Origin: Bacillus sp. NTK034
GTDB lineage: Bacteria; Bacillota; Bacilli; Bacillales; Cytobacillaceae
Assembly: GCF_017303275.1 (NCBI RefSeq)
Contig: NZ_JAFKOJ010000016.1
Coordinates: 1 to 62,813 of the forward strand
Length of the DNA: 62,813 nucleotides
Direction: 5' to 3'
Both the position numbers and the translations under genes were made by a program. Below, one piece after another: positions 8,238-16,051 of this stretch (position 1 is its first letter; each line of letters begins with the position of its first letter). The notes below the pieces were generated by a model, which saw only the letters and a program-made list of their open reading frames with translations, was not told the origin of the DNA and did no database searches.

Positions 8238-8264
8238 AAGTAATCCGCCCCATAGTACCTAAGA
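8238..8264 (-). repeat. Degenerate repeat copy R8
   Basis: TAATCCGCCCCATAGTACCT keeps the CCGCCCC core between two gene ends. The terminator half is absent. It lies 40 bases beyond the stop of the minus-strand gene at 8303, the same position as the better copies. Confidence 0.35.
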
Positions 8265-8302
8265 TAATTCATTTTTAGATCGAAAAAATATCCCTCTTAA
8301 AT

Positions 8303-8842
8303 CTAAGTTTGACAAAAGATAAAATGATCATTTGGATTCCAAACGTGCAGATCATCTGCATTGTATCCTCTCAGCCACAACACGCCGTTAATTCTTCTAA
8401 GATAAAAGCCTTTTGGAAAATCATCTTCTTTAGATAGTTTCTCCGAGGCTATTGTGATTGATCCTGATGGAGCTTGATTCCTCTGTAAAGATTTCCCCGA
8501 ATTACCCTCAGGCTGATCCAGATATTCCAGTCTTAAATAAGGTCCCAGTTCAAGCGGACACAATTCCAAACCTAATTCGCTCGCTTTTTTAAAGATTTGA
8601 GCCGTAGTAGCTCCATCTGGGAAGCCAAGATTGCCTACCGTTAGTTCTATGGTATGAAGGTTGTACTTTGCATCAGAGCTAGTAAATTTATTATCAGCTA
8701 TTAGTTTTTCTCCATACTCATTCATCAAGATAGAGTACTTTTGCATTTTCTGGATGAGCTGCGATTTCGTGAGTCCACCAACTTCTATTTTTCTGGTAAT
8801 AACTAAACAATTAGGGTATACTTTCCCATTTTCAAAACGCAT
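8303..8842 (-). CDS. Conserved hypothetical protein
   Basis: The 179-residue soluble protein has a helical N-terminal half (LTKSQLIQKMQKYSILMN), a G-N-L-G-F-P-D-G-A turn near residue 75, and a striking C-terminus with DDFPKGFYLRRINGVLWLRGY followed by HVWNPNDHFIFC. No catalytic motif, signal peptide or membrane segment is visible. The conserved-looking C-terminal Trp/Arg pattern suggests a real family, but I cannot name its function. It is a one-gene unit ending at R8. Confidence 0.6.
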   Translation of the reverse strand: MRFENGKVYPNCLVITRKIEVGGLTKSQLIQKMQKYSILMNEYGEKLIADNKFTSSDAKYNLHTIELTVGNLGFPDGATTAQIFKKASELGLELCPLELGPYLRLEYLDQPEGNSGKSLQRNQAPSGSITIASEKLSKEDDFPKGFYLRRINGVLWLRGYNADDLHVWNPNDHFIFCQT

Positions 8843-8933
8843 TCGTTGTCACTCCTAACATATTGGTACATAGATCGTAACGATACAATGGACTACATCT
8901 TAATATTCTGCAATTGCCAATAAATTTCCTTGT

Positions 8934-8986
8934 TGGACTAACCTGCCCCGTAAGTCAATTAAGATAAGCCACCTGATTTATATCGT
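8934..8986 (-). repeat. Dispersed repeat copy R9
   Basis: GACTAACCTGCCCCGTAAGTC, then GATAAGCCACCTGATTTATATCGTT. The arms GACTAAC and GTAAGTC pair with one mismatch. The terminator half has lost one arm. This copy is exceptional because the neighbouring gene (9059) is on the plus strand. Confidence 0.65.
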
Positions 8987-9058
8987 TCACCTTTTGAATA
9001 GTTATTCTTATGAAACAAACAATAAGAGTAATTAAGCTAAAAAATCAGGAGGGATCAC

Positions 9059-9613
9059 ATGCTAAATGTATGGGAAACAGTTATGGATACCATGAAATCG
9101 ATGACAGATCAAGATGAAGATCAACCTCTTCATGTAGGAGAAGTGATGGCATGCTGGATTTACTTAGCAGGCCTTGAATTAGCAAAAGTTTCTGTTCAAG
9201 CAGGTATAAATACCACGACGGATAATGAATTAAAAGCAATACTTGAAGAAGACATGAAACTAGGGAACAGTCAGAGGGAACGACTTCATGATTTTATGAT
9301 TAAGGAAGGAATTACATTGCCTTCTGCCCCTGAAGACATGCCAAAATCAGACCCTAACACTGTTCCTCTCGGTGTAAAATTAACAGATGATGTAATTGCA
9401 AATGAATTATCTTTAAAAATTATTAGCTTAATTATGCGTGCCGCCAGTACTGCTTCAGAATCGATTCGTACTGATGTAGGTATTTTGTTTATTCAGTTTC
9501 AAGCAGAAAAATTAGCTTTCGCAACTAGATTAAAACATTTAATGCGCAAGCGCGGATGGATAAAAGTCCCGCCTTTTTACGTCCCACCTGGTTCTCAACA
9601 ACCCTTAGGCTAA
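9059..9613 (+). CDS. DUF3231 family protein (second copy)
   Basis: The 184-residue protein is a distant paralogue of the product at 2610: both have W-x-Y near residue 34, a buried helix with SIR(A/T)DVG, and LK(Q/H)LM-x-(E/K)R-x-WI-x-x-PP near the C-terminus. CAGGAGGG precedes ATG 9059. As with the first copy, the fold is expected to be a helical bundle and the role is unknown. It is a single gene with its own terminator. Confidence 0.75.
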   Translation: MLNVWETVMDTMKSMTDQDEDQPLHVGEVMACWIYLAGLELAKVSVQAGINTTTDNELKAILEEDMKLGNSQRERLHDFMIKEGITLPSAPEDMPKSDPNTVPLGVKLTDDVIANELSLKIISLIMRAASTASESIRTDVGILFIQFQAEKLAFATRLKHLMRKRGWIKVPPFYVPPGSQQPLG

Positions 9614-9716
9614 AAATTCTCTAGTTCTGCTAAGTGGGTGATAAAGGTAAACATTAGGTAGAGCAAAAACAATCAAATGCAATTTTAGGTTTACATAAAC
9701 ATAACGATAAAAGTAG

Positions 9717-9761
9717 AAAAACGCCAAAATCCATATGAATCGGAGGATTGGCGTTTTTTTA
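9717..9761 (+). terminator. Terminator after second DUF3231 gene
   Basis: ACGCCAA and TTGGCGT arms separated by about 20 bases are followed by a seven-T run. Confidence 0.75.
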
Positions 9762-9788
9762 TTTTTTGTAAAATTTTCTATCATTTAT

Positions 9789-9858
9789 GAAATGAACCTG
9801 TCCCGTGAATTTAAAAGAAACCAGCTGCCTGTTAGCAGCTGATCTTAAAGCCTGTCTT
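9789..9858 (-). repeat. Dispersed repeat copy R10
   Basis: AATGAACCTGTCCCGTGAATTT is followed by AGCTGCCTGTTAGCAGCTGATCTTAAAG. The terminator hairpin lies directly after the stop of the minus-strand gene at 9866, with the T-run imperfect. Confidence 0.7.
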
Positions 9859-9865
9859 GCAGTTC

Positions 9866-10156
9866 TTATTTTTTAAATGATAACCCTTCTTCTTTTAAGA
9901 AAGATCTCATAATGGGTAAGGAAGCCGGTCCAATACCATGAATTTTTAATATTTCTTTTTCAGTGTACTTTGATAGTTTTCTCAAAGTGTCTATTCCTTC
10001 GTGAACCAATGCATTCCTTGCAGGAGCACTGAGTTTCGAAAGGAAGCCGCTTTTAGGCCTATTCTCTTTATCACAGGCAGGGCAGCTTTTACACTCACTA
10101 CTTTTGTAAAACTTATGTCCCTTTTCACAAACCCTTAAACTTTTATTTACTGTCAA
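9866..10156 (-). CDS. Small zinc-ribbon plus helix-hairpin-helix protein
   Basis: The 96-residue protein has four Cys in CEKGHKFYKSSEC-KSC-PAC (a likely Zn site) followed by a helix-hairpin-helix domain like the C-terminal domain of RNA polymerase alpha (LSAPARNALVHEGIDTLRKL, then ILKIHGIGPASLPIM). It may bind DNA or act at promoters, but this is inference from fold. Start choice: GGAGG lies 7 bases before TTG 10156; the in-frame ATG upstream would include the ribosome site. It is a single-gene unit ending in R10. Confidence 0.7.
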   Translation of the reverse strand: MTVNKSLRVCEKGHKFYKSSECKSCPACDKENRPKSGFLSKLSAPARNALVHEGIDTLRKLSKYTEKEILKIHGIGPASLPIMRSFLKEEGLSFKK

Positions 10157-10239
10157 AATAATTCCTCCAAACAAATTCTGACCCAGTATTATATATTATT
10201 AATTATTAGTTATATAAACTCGGCAAAATATGAATTCCA

Positions 10240-10292
10240 TTATTAAACAAACCTGCCCTTTTATCCAAAAGGAAAAAGCCGCCTTAAAATGA
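10240..10292 (-). repeat. Dispersed repeat copy R11
   Basis: AACAAACCTGCCCTTTTATCC, then GGAAAAAGCCGCCTTAAAATGATC. It abuts the stop codon of the histidine kinase gene. One terminator arm (GGCGGCTTTTTCC) remains. Confidence 0.65.
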
Positions 10293-12374
10293 TCATTCAT
10301 TACCAGGATTATGTTTCGGGAGAGAGATTATAGCCTTAAATAAGTCTCCGTCAATTTGTATGTTGAATTTCCCTTTTTGTATTTCAATCAGGCTTTTCGC
10401 AATTGACAGTCCCAATCCGCTGCCTTGGCTGGATCTGGATTCATCGCCTCTTTTAAAACGCTCCATTAATTCGTCTGCTGAGATATTTAACTCAGAAGCT
10501 GAGATGTTTTTGAAGGTAAGGAGGATTTCACTGCCTAATTCCTCAATAGAAATATATACCCTTGAGCTTTTGAGGGCATAATTAAATATATTTGATAATA
10601 AATTCTCGATGGACCTCCACAATAATTTCCCATCTGCTGTAATATAGACTTTCTCCGGCGGATAACTCAGCTTAATATCTAAATCCAGTAATTCAATCTT
10701 ATCATTCACTTCCCCTAGCCCCTGGGTTATTAAAGACACGACATCTATTTTTTCAAAATGAACTGGAATATTTCCGCTGGACGCCTTTGTTGCTTCAAAT
10801 AAATCTTCTGCCAGTATTTTTAGCCTTTTTGACTTTTGATCCAGTACTTCAATGTAACCTTCTGCCTTCGATGAATCCTTTTCAAATTTCAATAAGTCAA
10901 CATAAGTAATAATGGAAGTTAAGGGGTTTCGAATATCATGCGATACATTGGTGATTAGCTCTGTTTTCAACCGCTCACTTTTTAGTTCGTTATCCACCGC
11001 TTTTTTTAATCCATCCGTGATGCTGTTGATGTTGGCAGCAAGCCTGCTGAATTCTCCTTTTTCGCCTGCTTCAATACGGTGATGAAGGTTCCCTTCCTTA
11101 ATTCTCTCTACCCCGCTCTGTATAGAGTTAAAGGTCTTGATTTTCTTAAAGGCAAACCAGGCAGCCAGGCCAATCGTTACCGGAAACATGAAGAACGTTA
11201 AAGCAATCACTATTGGATAGCCGATGACAAGCAGTACCGTCTTTACGCCGGTGCTTCCGCTTTGATATACATCTCCTATAAATTTAACCAGTTTGTGGAT
11301 CAATGTATAAATTAATGTATGTCTGATAAGCGTTCTATTTTTGAAATGCTTTATGAGTGATAGAATCGGCACGAATCCCAGAGCGGCAAAAGGGATCGTA
11401 ATAGGTGTGATCATTTTTTCTATATTCTCAAACACATCATCCACTAAAGCAACCCAAAATACTATAAGCATAATACATAATACGATATTGATGTCATTGT
11501 ATAATTTATCTGCCGGATGAAAATGCAGCTCTTGATCCTTAAATGACTTTCTGCCTGCTATAAGTACAAGGTAAAAGAATGAAAGAATAAATCCAGCCAG
11601 GAATCCAAATACTTGATATACATTTTTTCCAGCAATGGCTTTGTTTTTTTGCCACTCTTCTGTTTTAAGATCCAGCAAATCTTCCGGAAAAGCAACATAC
11701 ACAACTGTTTTTCCTGAATTTAGTTCATCCATTTGCTCAGTAATTACATGCAAATGTTCATTTTCTTCCATTTCCTTTGGATAGAACTCTCGTTTATATT
11801 CCTCGAACAGCATATAAGAAGGGTAGCTTTCAAACTGTTCTTTTTCGGTCTTTGAACTGTTTTTAAACACATTTGTCCCATCACTGGCATAAAACATTAG
11901 CTCTGAAGACTCTATATTCTGCAAAAGCAAATGAAATTCTCTTAAATCCTCCCTGATCAGCTGGTCCTTTTCCTGAGAGAGTGTCTCTGCGTACTCTTCT
12001 TTAAACCGTTTGAAATTTTCTTCTTCATTTAATTCAGGATTATAACTTCTGGATTGGTTCCGAAATTCTGAATATAAATTCTCTTCAACACTTCTCCATT
12101 CATCCTGGCTGATTGTTTTGCCGCTTAAAATATGTTCCTCATTCTTATATTCCCCTAATAGTCTTGTGAGATCACCTATGAGAGCTTCATTTTCCAGCAC
12201 AAATGCCCTGCTCTCTAAATAATTGTCTTCTAACACGCTGCTGAATTGACCATCATTTACGACCTCTACCTCAACAATGGCTCGAATGGCCCCCGTAAAA
12301 CAGATGACGGCTATGATGAAGACAATGATTTTCGTCATGACAGAATGACTATATCTTTTCAACTTTATATCCAA
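10293..12374 (-). CDS. Membrane sensor histidine kinase (VanS-like)
   Basis: The 693-residue kinase has an N-terminal membrane helix (about 14-32), an extracytoplasmic sensor of roughly 220 residues rich in Glu, several further membrane segments (about 255-275, 295-315, 320-340, 380-405), a HAMP-like linker with ERIKEGNLHHRI, the phospho-acceptor box NVSHDIRNPLTSI near residue 475, N box ENLLSNIFNYALK and G box GSGLGLSIAKSLI. It overlaps the response-regulator gene by 26 bases, so the two are translated together. The large sensor with extra membrane helices is unlike minimal VanS. The stimulus is not evident; no transporter follows, only repeat R11. Confidence 0.9.
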   Translation of the reverse strand: MDIKLKRYSHSVMTKIIVFIIAVICFTGAIRAIVEVEVVNDGQFSSVLEDNYLESRAFVLENEALIGDLTRLLGEYKNEEHILSGKTISQDEWRSVEENLYSEFRNQSRSYNPELNEEENFKRFKEEYAETLSQEKDQLIREDLREFHLLLQNIESSELMFYASDGTNVFKNSSKTEKEQFESYPSYMLFEEYKREFYPKEMEENEHLHVITEQMDELNSGKTVVYVAFPEDLLDLKTEEWQKNKAIAGKNVYQVFGFLAGFILSFFYLVLIAGRKSFKDQELHFHPADKLYNDINIVLCIMLIVFWVALVDDVFENIEKMITPITIPFAALGFVPILSLIKHFKNRTLIRHTLIYTLIHKLVKFIGDVYQSGSTGVKTVLLVIGYPIVIALTFFMFPVTIGLAAWFAFKKIKTFNSIQSGVERIKEGNLHHRIEAGEKGEFSRLAANINSITDGLKKAVDNELKSERLKTELITNVSHDIRNPLTSIITYVDLLKFEKDSSKAEGYIEVLDQKSKRLKILAEDLFEATKASSGNIPVHFEKIDVVSLITQGLGEVNDKIELLDLDIKLSYPPEKVYITADGKLLWRSIENLLSNIFNYALKSSRVYISIEELGSEILLTFKNISASELNISADELMERFKRGDESRSSQGSGLGLSIAKSLIEIQKGKFNIQIDGDLFKAIISLPKHNPGNE

Positions 12375-13035
12375 CTCCCCACACCACCTTCAAATATTTT
12401 GGCTCTTTCGGATTTATCTCTATTTTTTCTCTAATTTTCCTGATATGAACGGTTACTGTATTTTCAGGACTAAAGGATTTTTCATTCCATATCTTTTCAT
12501 AGATCTCTTCAATGGAGAAAACCCTTCCGGCATTTGCTGTCAGAAGCTTTAAGATCTTATATTGTACGGGTGTCAGATGGACCTCCTTCCCATCGATCGA
12601 AACTGTTCTCCTTTCATCATCAATCATAAGTCCCCCCGTCTGATATACATTGCTTCTTGTTTCAAGACTTCCAAATGTCGTATATCGTCTCAGCTGTGAT
12701 TTAACCCTTGCAATTAGCTCCAGGGGATTAAATGGCTTTGTTATATAATCATCTGCTCCTAAATTTAAGCCTAAAATTTTATCCGAATCCTCCGATTTGG
12801 CAGAAAGCATGATTAATGGGATATTGTTTTCTTCTCTAATCTTCATGGTAGCTCTAATCCCATCCATCTTGGGCATCATAATATCCATGATAACAAGATG
12901 AATCTCATGATCTCTGATTACTTCAATGGCTTCTTCTCCATTAAATGATTTATGTATTTTATAGCCTTCGTTTTCTAAATAGATGCTTATCGCATCTACA
13001 ATGGCTTTATCATCATCACAAACCAATATGTTCAT
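12349..13035 (-). CDS. OmpR/VanR-type response regulator
   Basis: The 228-residue regulator has a receiver domain with acidic pocket CDDD, phospho-acceptor MDIMMPKMDG (Asp near 51), LSAKSE and the KPF lysine, followed by a winged-helix DNA-binding domain (LTPVQYKILKLLTANAGRVFS, then VTVHIRKIREKIE). It is the first gene of the pair. Upstream at about 13114-13146 two TCTTAA-like half-sites lie roughly 24 bases apart, a possible autoregulatory direct repeat of this family; that is a weak inference. Confidence 0.92.
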   Translation of the reverse strand: MNILVCDDDKAIVDAISIYLENEGYKIHKSFNGEEAIEVIRDHEIHLVIMDIMMPKMDGIRATMKIREENNIPLIMLSAKSEDSDKILGLNLGADDYITKPFNPLELIARVKSQLRRYTTFGSLETRSNVYQTGGLMIDDERRTVSIDGKEVHLTPVQYKILKLLTANAGRVFSIEEIYEKIWNEKSFSPENTVTVHIRKIREKIEINPKEPKYLKVVWGVGYKVEKI

Positions 13036-13204
13036 GAAAATTCACTCCCAAAAATGTTTTCAATATAAGACCCATCCCTTTATTATTCCTGCTAATAGAA
13101 TAATATCAGTTAAATCTTAACAAACACTTTATGCAATTCTTAAGATTTTCTTAGTGTTTTAAAAAAACAGCAATAAACCGGCCAGTTATATGGTTATTAT
13201 CAGA

Positions 13205-13318
13205 AAAGAGATAAGCTCAATTAACCTTTCAGGCACAGCTGCTATCCTGGTGTATGAGGCGTTGCCCCAGCAGGATTTCCGAATGAATAAACCATCTTCC
13301 GCGCTGGAAGATGGTTTA
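13205..13318 (+). pseudogene. Duplicated 3' end of trmL with its terminator
   Basis: This segment is clearly homologous to the end of trmL at 33.98-34.09 kb: it reads INLSGTAAILVYEALPQQ against LNLSSTAAILVYEALRQQ, and then carries the same terminator CATCTTCCGCGCTGGAAGATG. The 5' part of the gene is missing and the end is frameshifted. A 14-base match ATATGGTTATTATC at about 13186 also occurs upstream of trmL at 33351, so the fragment may derive from a whole-locus copy with an internal deletion. That last point could be chance. Confidence 0.75.
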
Positions 13319-13392
13319 TTTGATTCCGTTTTTTACTCCACAGGAATAAACTGGTGGTATAGTAACTCTACATCGTTAAGGAGGTCTATGAT

Positions 13393-13938
13393 GTGGCTGA
13401 TGTATCTTGTGTCATTCAAATAGCCGAAGCAGAAGTTGGTTATCTTGAAAAAGCAAGTATCAGTAACCTTGATGACAAAACCGCTAATGCTGGCACCAAT
13501 AATTACACTAAGTATGCACGAGACTTAGATGCAATCAGCGGATTTTATAAAGGTTCAAAGCAGGGATTGGCCTGGTGCGACGTATTCGTTGATTGGTGCT
13601 TCGTTCAGGCATACGGTGTCGATGAAGCAAAAAGGCTTTTGTGCCATGGAGTGCTTGGGGCTCGGTGCCCAAATTCCGCTGAGTATTTCAATAACAATGG
13701 GCAATTTTATACGTCCAGTCCTAAAATTGGTGATCAAATTTTCTTTGGTACAAGCATTTCGAGTGCTCATCACACAGGAATCGTTTATGCGGTTGATTCC
13801 AAGTATGTTTATACAATCGAAGGCAATACTTCAGGTGCTTCCAGCATGATTTCTAACGGAGGAGGTGTTTGCAAGAAGTATTATTTTTTGTCTAATTCAA
13901 AGATTGCCGGTTATGGAAGGCCAGCTTTTGATCAATAG
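13393..13938 (+). CDS. CHAP/NlpC-like amidase domain protein
   Basis: The 181-residue single-domain protein has the papain-like layout of CHAP peptidoglycan hydrolases: LAWCDVFVDWCF near residue 60 (catalytic Cys in the first WC), and SSAHHTGIVYAV near residue 125 supplying the His, followed by TIEGNTSG. No signal peptide or cell-wall-binding repeat is seen, which fits a phage-derived endolysin or a toxin-like enzyme exported by another route. AAGGAGG at 13378-13384 lies 8 bases before GTG 13393. It stands alone just after the trmL fragment. Confidence 0.75.
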   Translation: MADVSCVIQIAEAEVGYLEKASISNLDDKTANAGTNNYTKYARDLDAISGFYKGSKQGLAWCDVFVDWCFVQAYGVDEAKRLLCHGVLGARCPNSAEYFNNNGQFYTSSPKIGDQIFFGTSISSAHHTGIVYAVDSKYVYTIEGNTSGASSMISNGGGVCKKYYFLSNSKIAGYGRPAFDQ

Positions 13939-14072
13939 CAGTTACTTAGGCTGAAGATATAGAAAAGTTCCAGTCTTTTTCTAAACGAAAGTTACTCTCC
14001 AGAGCTTGGTAATATTTACTCTGACTCCTCAAATCCAGGCAGCGGTTTGAGAAAGTCCCATAAACAAACAAA

Positions 14073-14097
14073 AGCCCTTTTGGGTTTACAAAGGGCT
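14073..14097 (-). terminator. Terminator (minus strand)
   Basis: AGCCCTTT and AAAGGGCT arms with T-rich continuation on the minus strand. It probably ended the malic enzyme gene of which only a 3' fragment remains at 14327. Apart from this hairpin the 388 bases from 13939 to 14326 hold nothing I can name. Confidence 0.55.
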
Positions 14098-14326
14098 AAA
14101 TACTTATAAAGTAAATGATTTAAAACCCTAATAAACCTACCTTGGGTCAAGACATCACTTTTAGTTTGATATCCAGACATTGAGCCGGCAAAAAGCGCGA
14201 AAAGATAAATGATATCAAACCGCAAACTGTTAGAAAATCTCTAACAATTGAGATGCAGTTTCATACAGCCTTGTTAAGAGAATCAACCATTACCAGGGGC
14301 ACCGGGCATATATTCTTAATATCCAA

Positions 14327-14923
14327 TCAGGTTTTAAAACTTGCCCAATTACCGACACTCTTAAATTCTTTATACTCTGGTTCCCACACTGCATCTGCCA
14401 CAGCTTTTGCCACATCCGTGATGTCTGCTCTTGCAATTCCTTCTTCTATCGCGGCTTTCGCTACTTCAACACCCACATAGATAGAGACATCATGCAATTT
14501 TTCAATCGGAGGGAGCAGGGACGCTCCTTGCTGTACTAAAAATAGGCGGGTCATAAGCATAACAGCAGGTAAAAACAGCATTCCCGCTGTAAGCCAATGG
14601 AGTGAATCGACAGGAATTCCTACAGCAATCCTGGAACCAAAGTAGGAAAAAATGGCTCCAAAGATGCCTGCGGTTAAGCCCGCTTTCACATCAATATTGC
14701 CCTGCCGGTAATGGCTGTAAGCTCCGGACAAGGTCGTAAACACCATAGCCGCAAGCGAAGTCCCTAACGCTGTGTGGATAGGCACTCCAAAAACAACGGT
14801 TAAAATGGCAATGATAAACCCGGAACCTCCGGCCCCAATAAACCCTAGTAAAATCCCTATTAAAAACATAGTAAATGTAATAATAGTAAATGCCCCCAAA
14901 TACACTTTCATATCATTCGACAA
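14327..14923 (-). pseudogene. In-frame chimera of truncated TauE/SafE exporter and malic enzyme C-terminus
   Basis: Residues 1 to about 132 are the first half of a TauE/SafE-type membrane protein (GAGGSGFIIAILTVVFG, then THALGTSLAAM-like GTSLAAMVFTTLSGAYSHY), which normally runs to about 250-270 residues. From residue 133 the sequence changes abruptly to the C-terminus of an NAD-dependent malic enzyme (LLPPIEKLHDVSIYVGVEVA, then EEGIARADITD and WEPEYK). The junction is near 14525. A deletion joined two neighbouring genes in frame. The start is TTG without a convincing ribosome site. Neither activity is likely to survive. Confidence 0.75.
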
Positions 14924-15042
14924 ACTTAGTCCAACTATTATTATAGTATAGGAAACATACAGGAGACTTTTTGTAATTAAAAAAAGTGTTCAGTTAGAGG
15001 CTTTTAGTATATAAGAATGTTTACGAAACTAGCAGCCTCCCA

Positions 15043-15073
15043 AATTTAAAATGGACCTGCAGATGCAGGTCCA
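15043..15073 (-). terminator. Terminator of the S-box operon
   Basis: A perfect nine-base stem, TGGACCTGC/GCAGGTCCA, is followed by a T-run on the minus strand, just beyond the stop at 15080. Confidence 0.8.
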
Positions 15074-15079
15074 CTCAAA

Positions 15080-16036
15080 TTAAACGGCAGATGATGCTGC
15101 GTATTTTTCTTCCAAGGTCTTCTTTAATAATGAAGCTAATTCGAGCATGCCATATTTTCCGGCCTTTGCTTCTGCATCCGTATTATAGTTTGTGTTTGTA
15201 TTAATATCATAAGTGTAAATGTCACCTTCAGCATTTCTGATAAATTCAATTCCAGCAACTTGAATATCATTCCTGGCCAGAACGTCTTTATATTTTTCTA
15301 AAATTTCGTCCTCAAAACCTTCAATGATCTGGAACTTAGGCTTCTCTTCAACCTCTTCTCCGACCGGACAGAATAAGTCGCCAATCTGGCATGCGTCCGC
15401 CGGGCAAAGTTCAAATCCTTCAGAAGTATCAACCCTTACAGCATAAACAAAGTTGCCTCCTACAAATTCACAGCGGGTGATATAGCTTTCAGGAGATTGA
15501 ATGTATTCCTGAATAAGGGTAATGCCATCAACAGGCTCTTCGAAGGAAGGTCCCTCCACATAAGCTTTTAGAGCATCAAAACTATGGAATAATTGAACAC
15601 CCAGGCCTTTTCCTGCTCGGTTATGCTTCGTGATAAACGGCTGTCCCGCAAACGTCTCGGCTGCCTTAATAATGTGTTTTTTTCCAACCGCTGCAATCGT
15701 TTTTGGAGTCCTTACACCAGACTTGTTTAACTCCAAGTACTGCAGGACCTTGCTAACTTCCAGCTTTAAAGCGCTCGTTCCATTTAAAACAGTACGGCCA
15801 TGTGCTTCAAGCCACGCCAATACTTGTCCGGAAAATTCAGCTGCAAAGCGATGATCACGGGTATGAGATGAAGCACTCATTCGGCTATAGAAAATTCCTT
15901 CCGGCGGTTCTGCCGATAAATCTAACGTTCCTTCGTCTAAATGCCATTCTTCATAAGGAACACCCAGTTCCTCCAGCCTTTTTGTCAAATGGACTGTCCA
16001 CTCACTATTTTCATGTATTACATATACCTTGCTCAT
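15080..16036 (-). CDS. ATP-grasp ligase (RimK-like)
   Basis: The 318-residue protein has the ATP-grasp architecture: an N-terminal pre-ATP domain, FITKHNRAGKGLGVQLF (nucleotide-binding Lys and Gly-rich loop, about residues 150-166), IQEYI (hinge) and the metal-binding DINTNTNYN near residue 270. RimK-type enzymes join an amino acid to a carboxyl group using ATP. It is the second gene of a two-gene operon under an S-box riboswitch, 15 bases downstream of the flavin monooxygenase, which suggests a role in sulfur or methionine-related metabolism, perhaps as a carrier or conjugating step. The substrate is not known. AAAGGGG precedes ATG 16036. Confidence 0.8.
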   Translation of the reverse strand: MSKVYVIHENSEWTVHLTKRLEELGVPYEEWHLDEGTLDLSAEPPEGIFYSRMSASSHTRDHRFAAEFSGQVLAWLEAHGRTVLNGTSALKLEVSKVLQYLELNKSGVRTPKTIAAVGKKHIIKAAETFAGQPFITKHNRAGKGLGVQLFHSFDALKAYVEGPSFEEPVDGITLIQEYIQSPESYITRCEFVGGNFVYAVRVDTSEGFELCPADACQIGDLFCPVGEEVEEKPKFQIIEGFEDEILEKYKDVLARNDIQVAGIEFIRNAEGDIYTYDINTNTNYNTDAEAKAGKYGMLELASLLKKTLEEKYAASSAV

Positions 16037-16051
16037 TATTCAGGCCCCTTT

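Noticed and set aside
12246..12434. Many 60-120-codon frames opposite real genes (for example over the kinase, helD and ABC genes)
   Set aside because: They lack ribosome sites and family resemblance, and their composition mirrors the coding strand opposite. They were left out as shadows.
13393..13938. CHAP gene as evidence for a prophage
   Set aside because: No holin, tail, capsid or integrase genes lie nearby. A single hydrolase domain does not support a prophage call.
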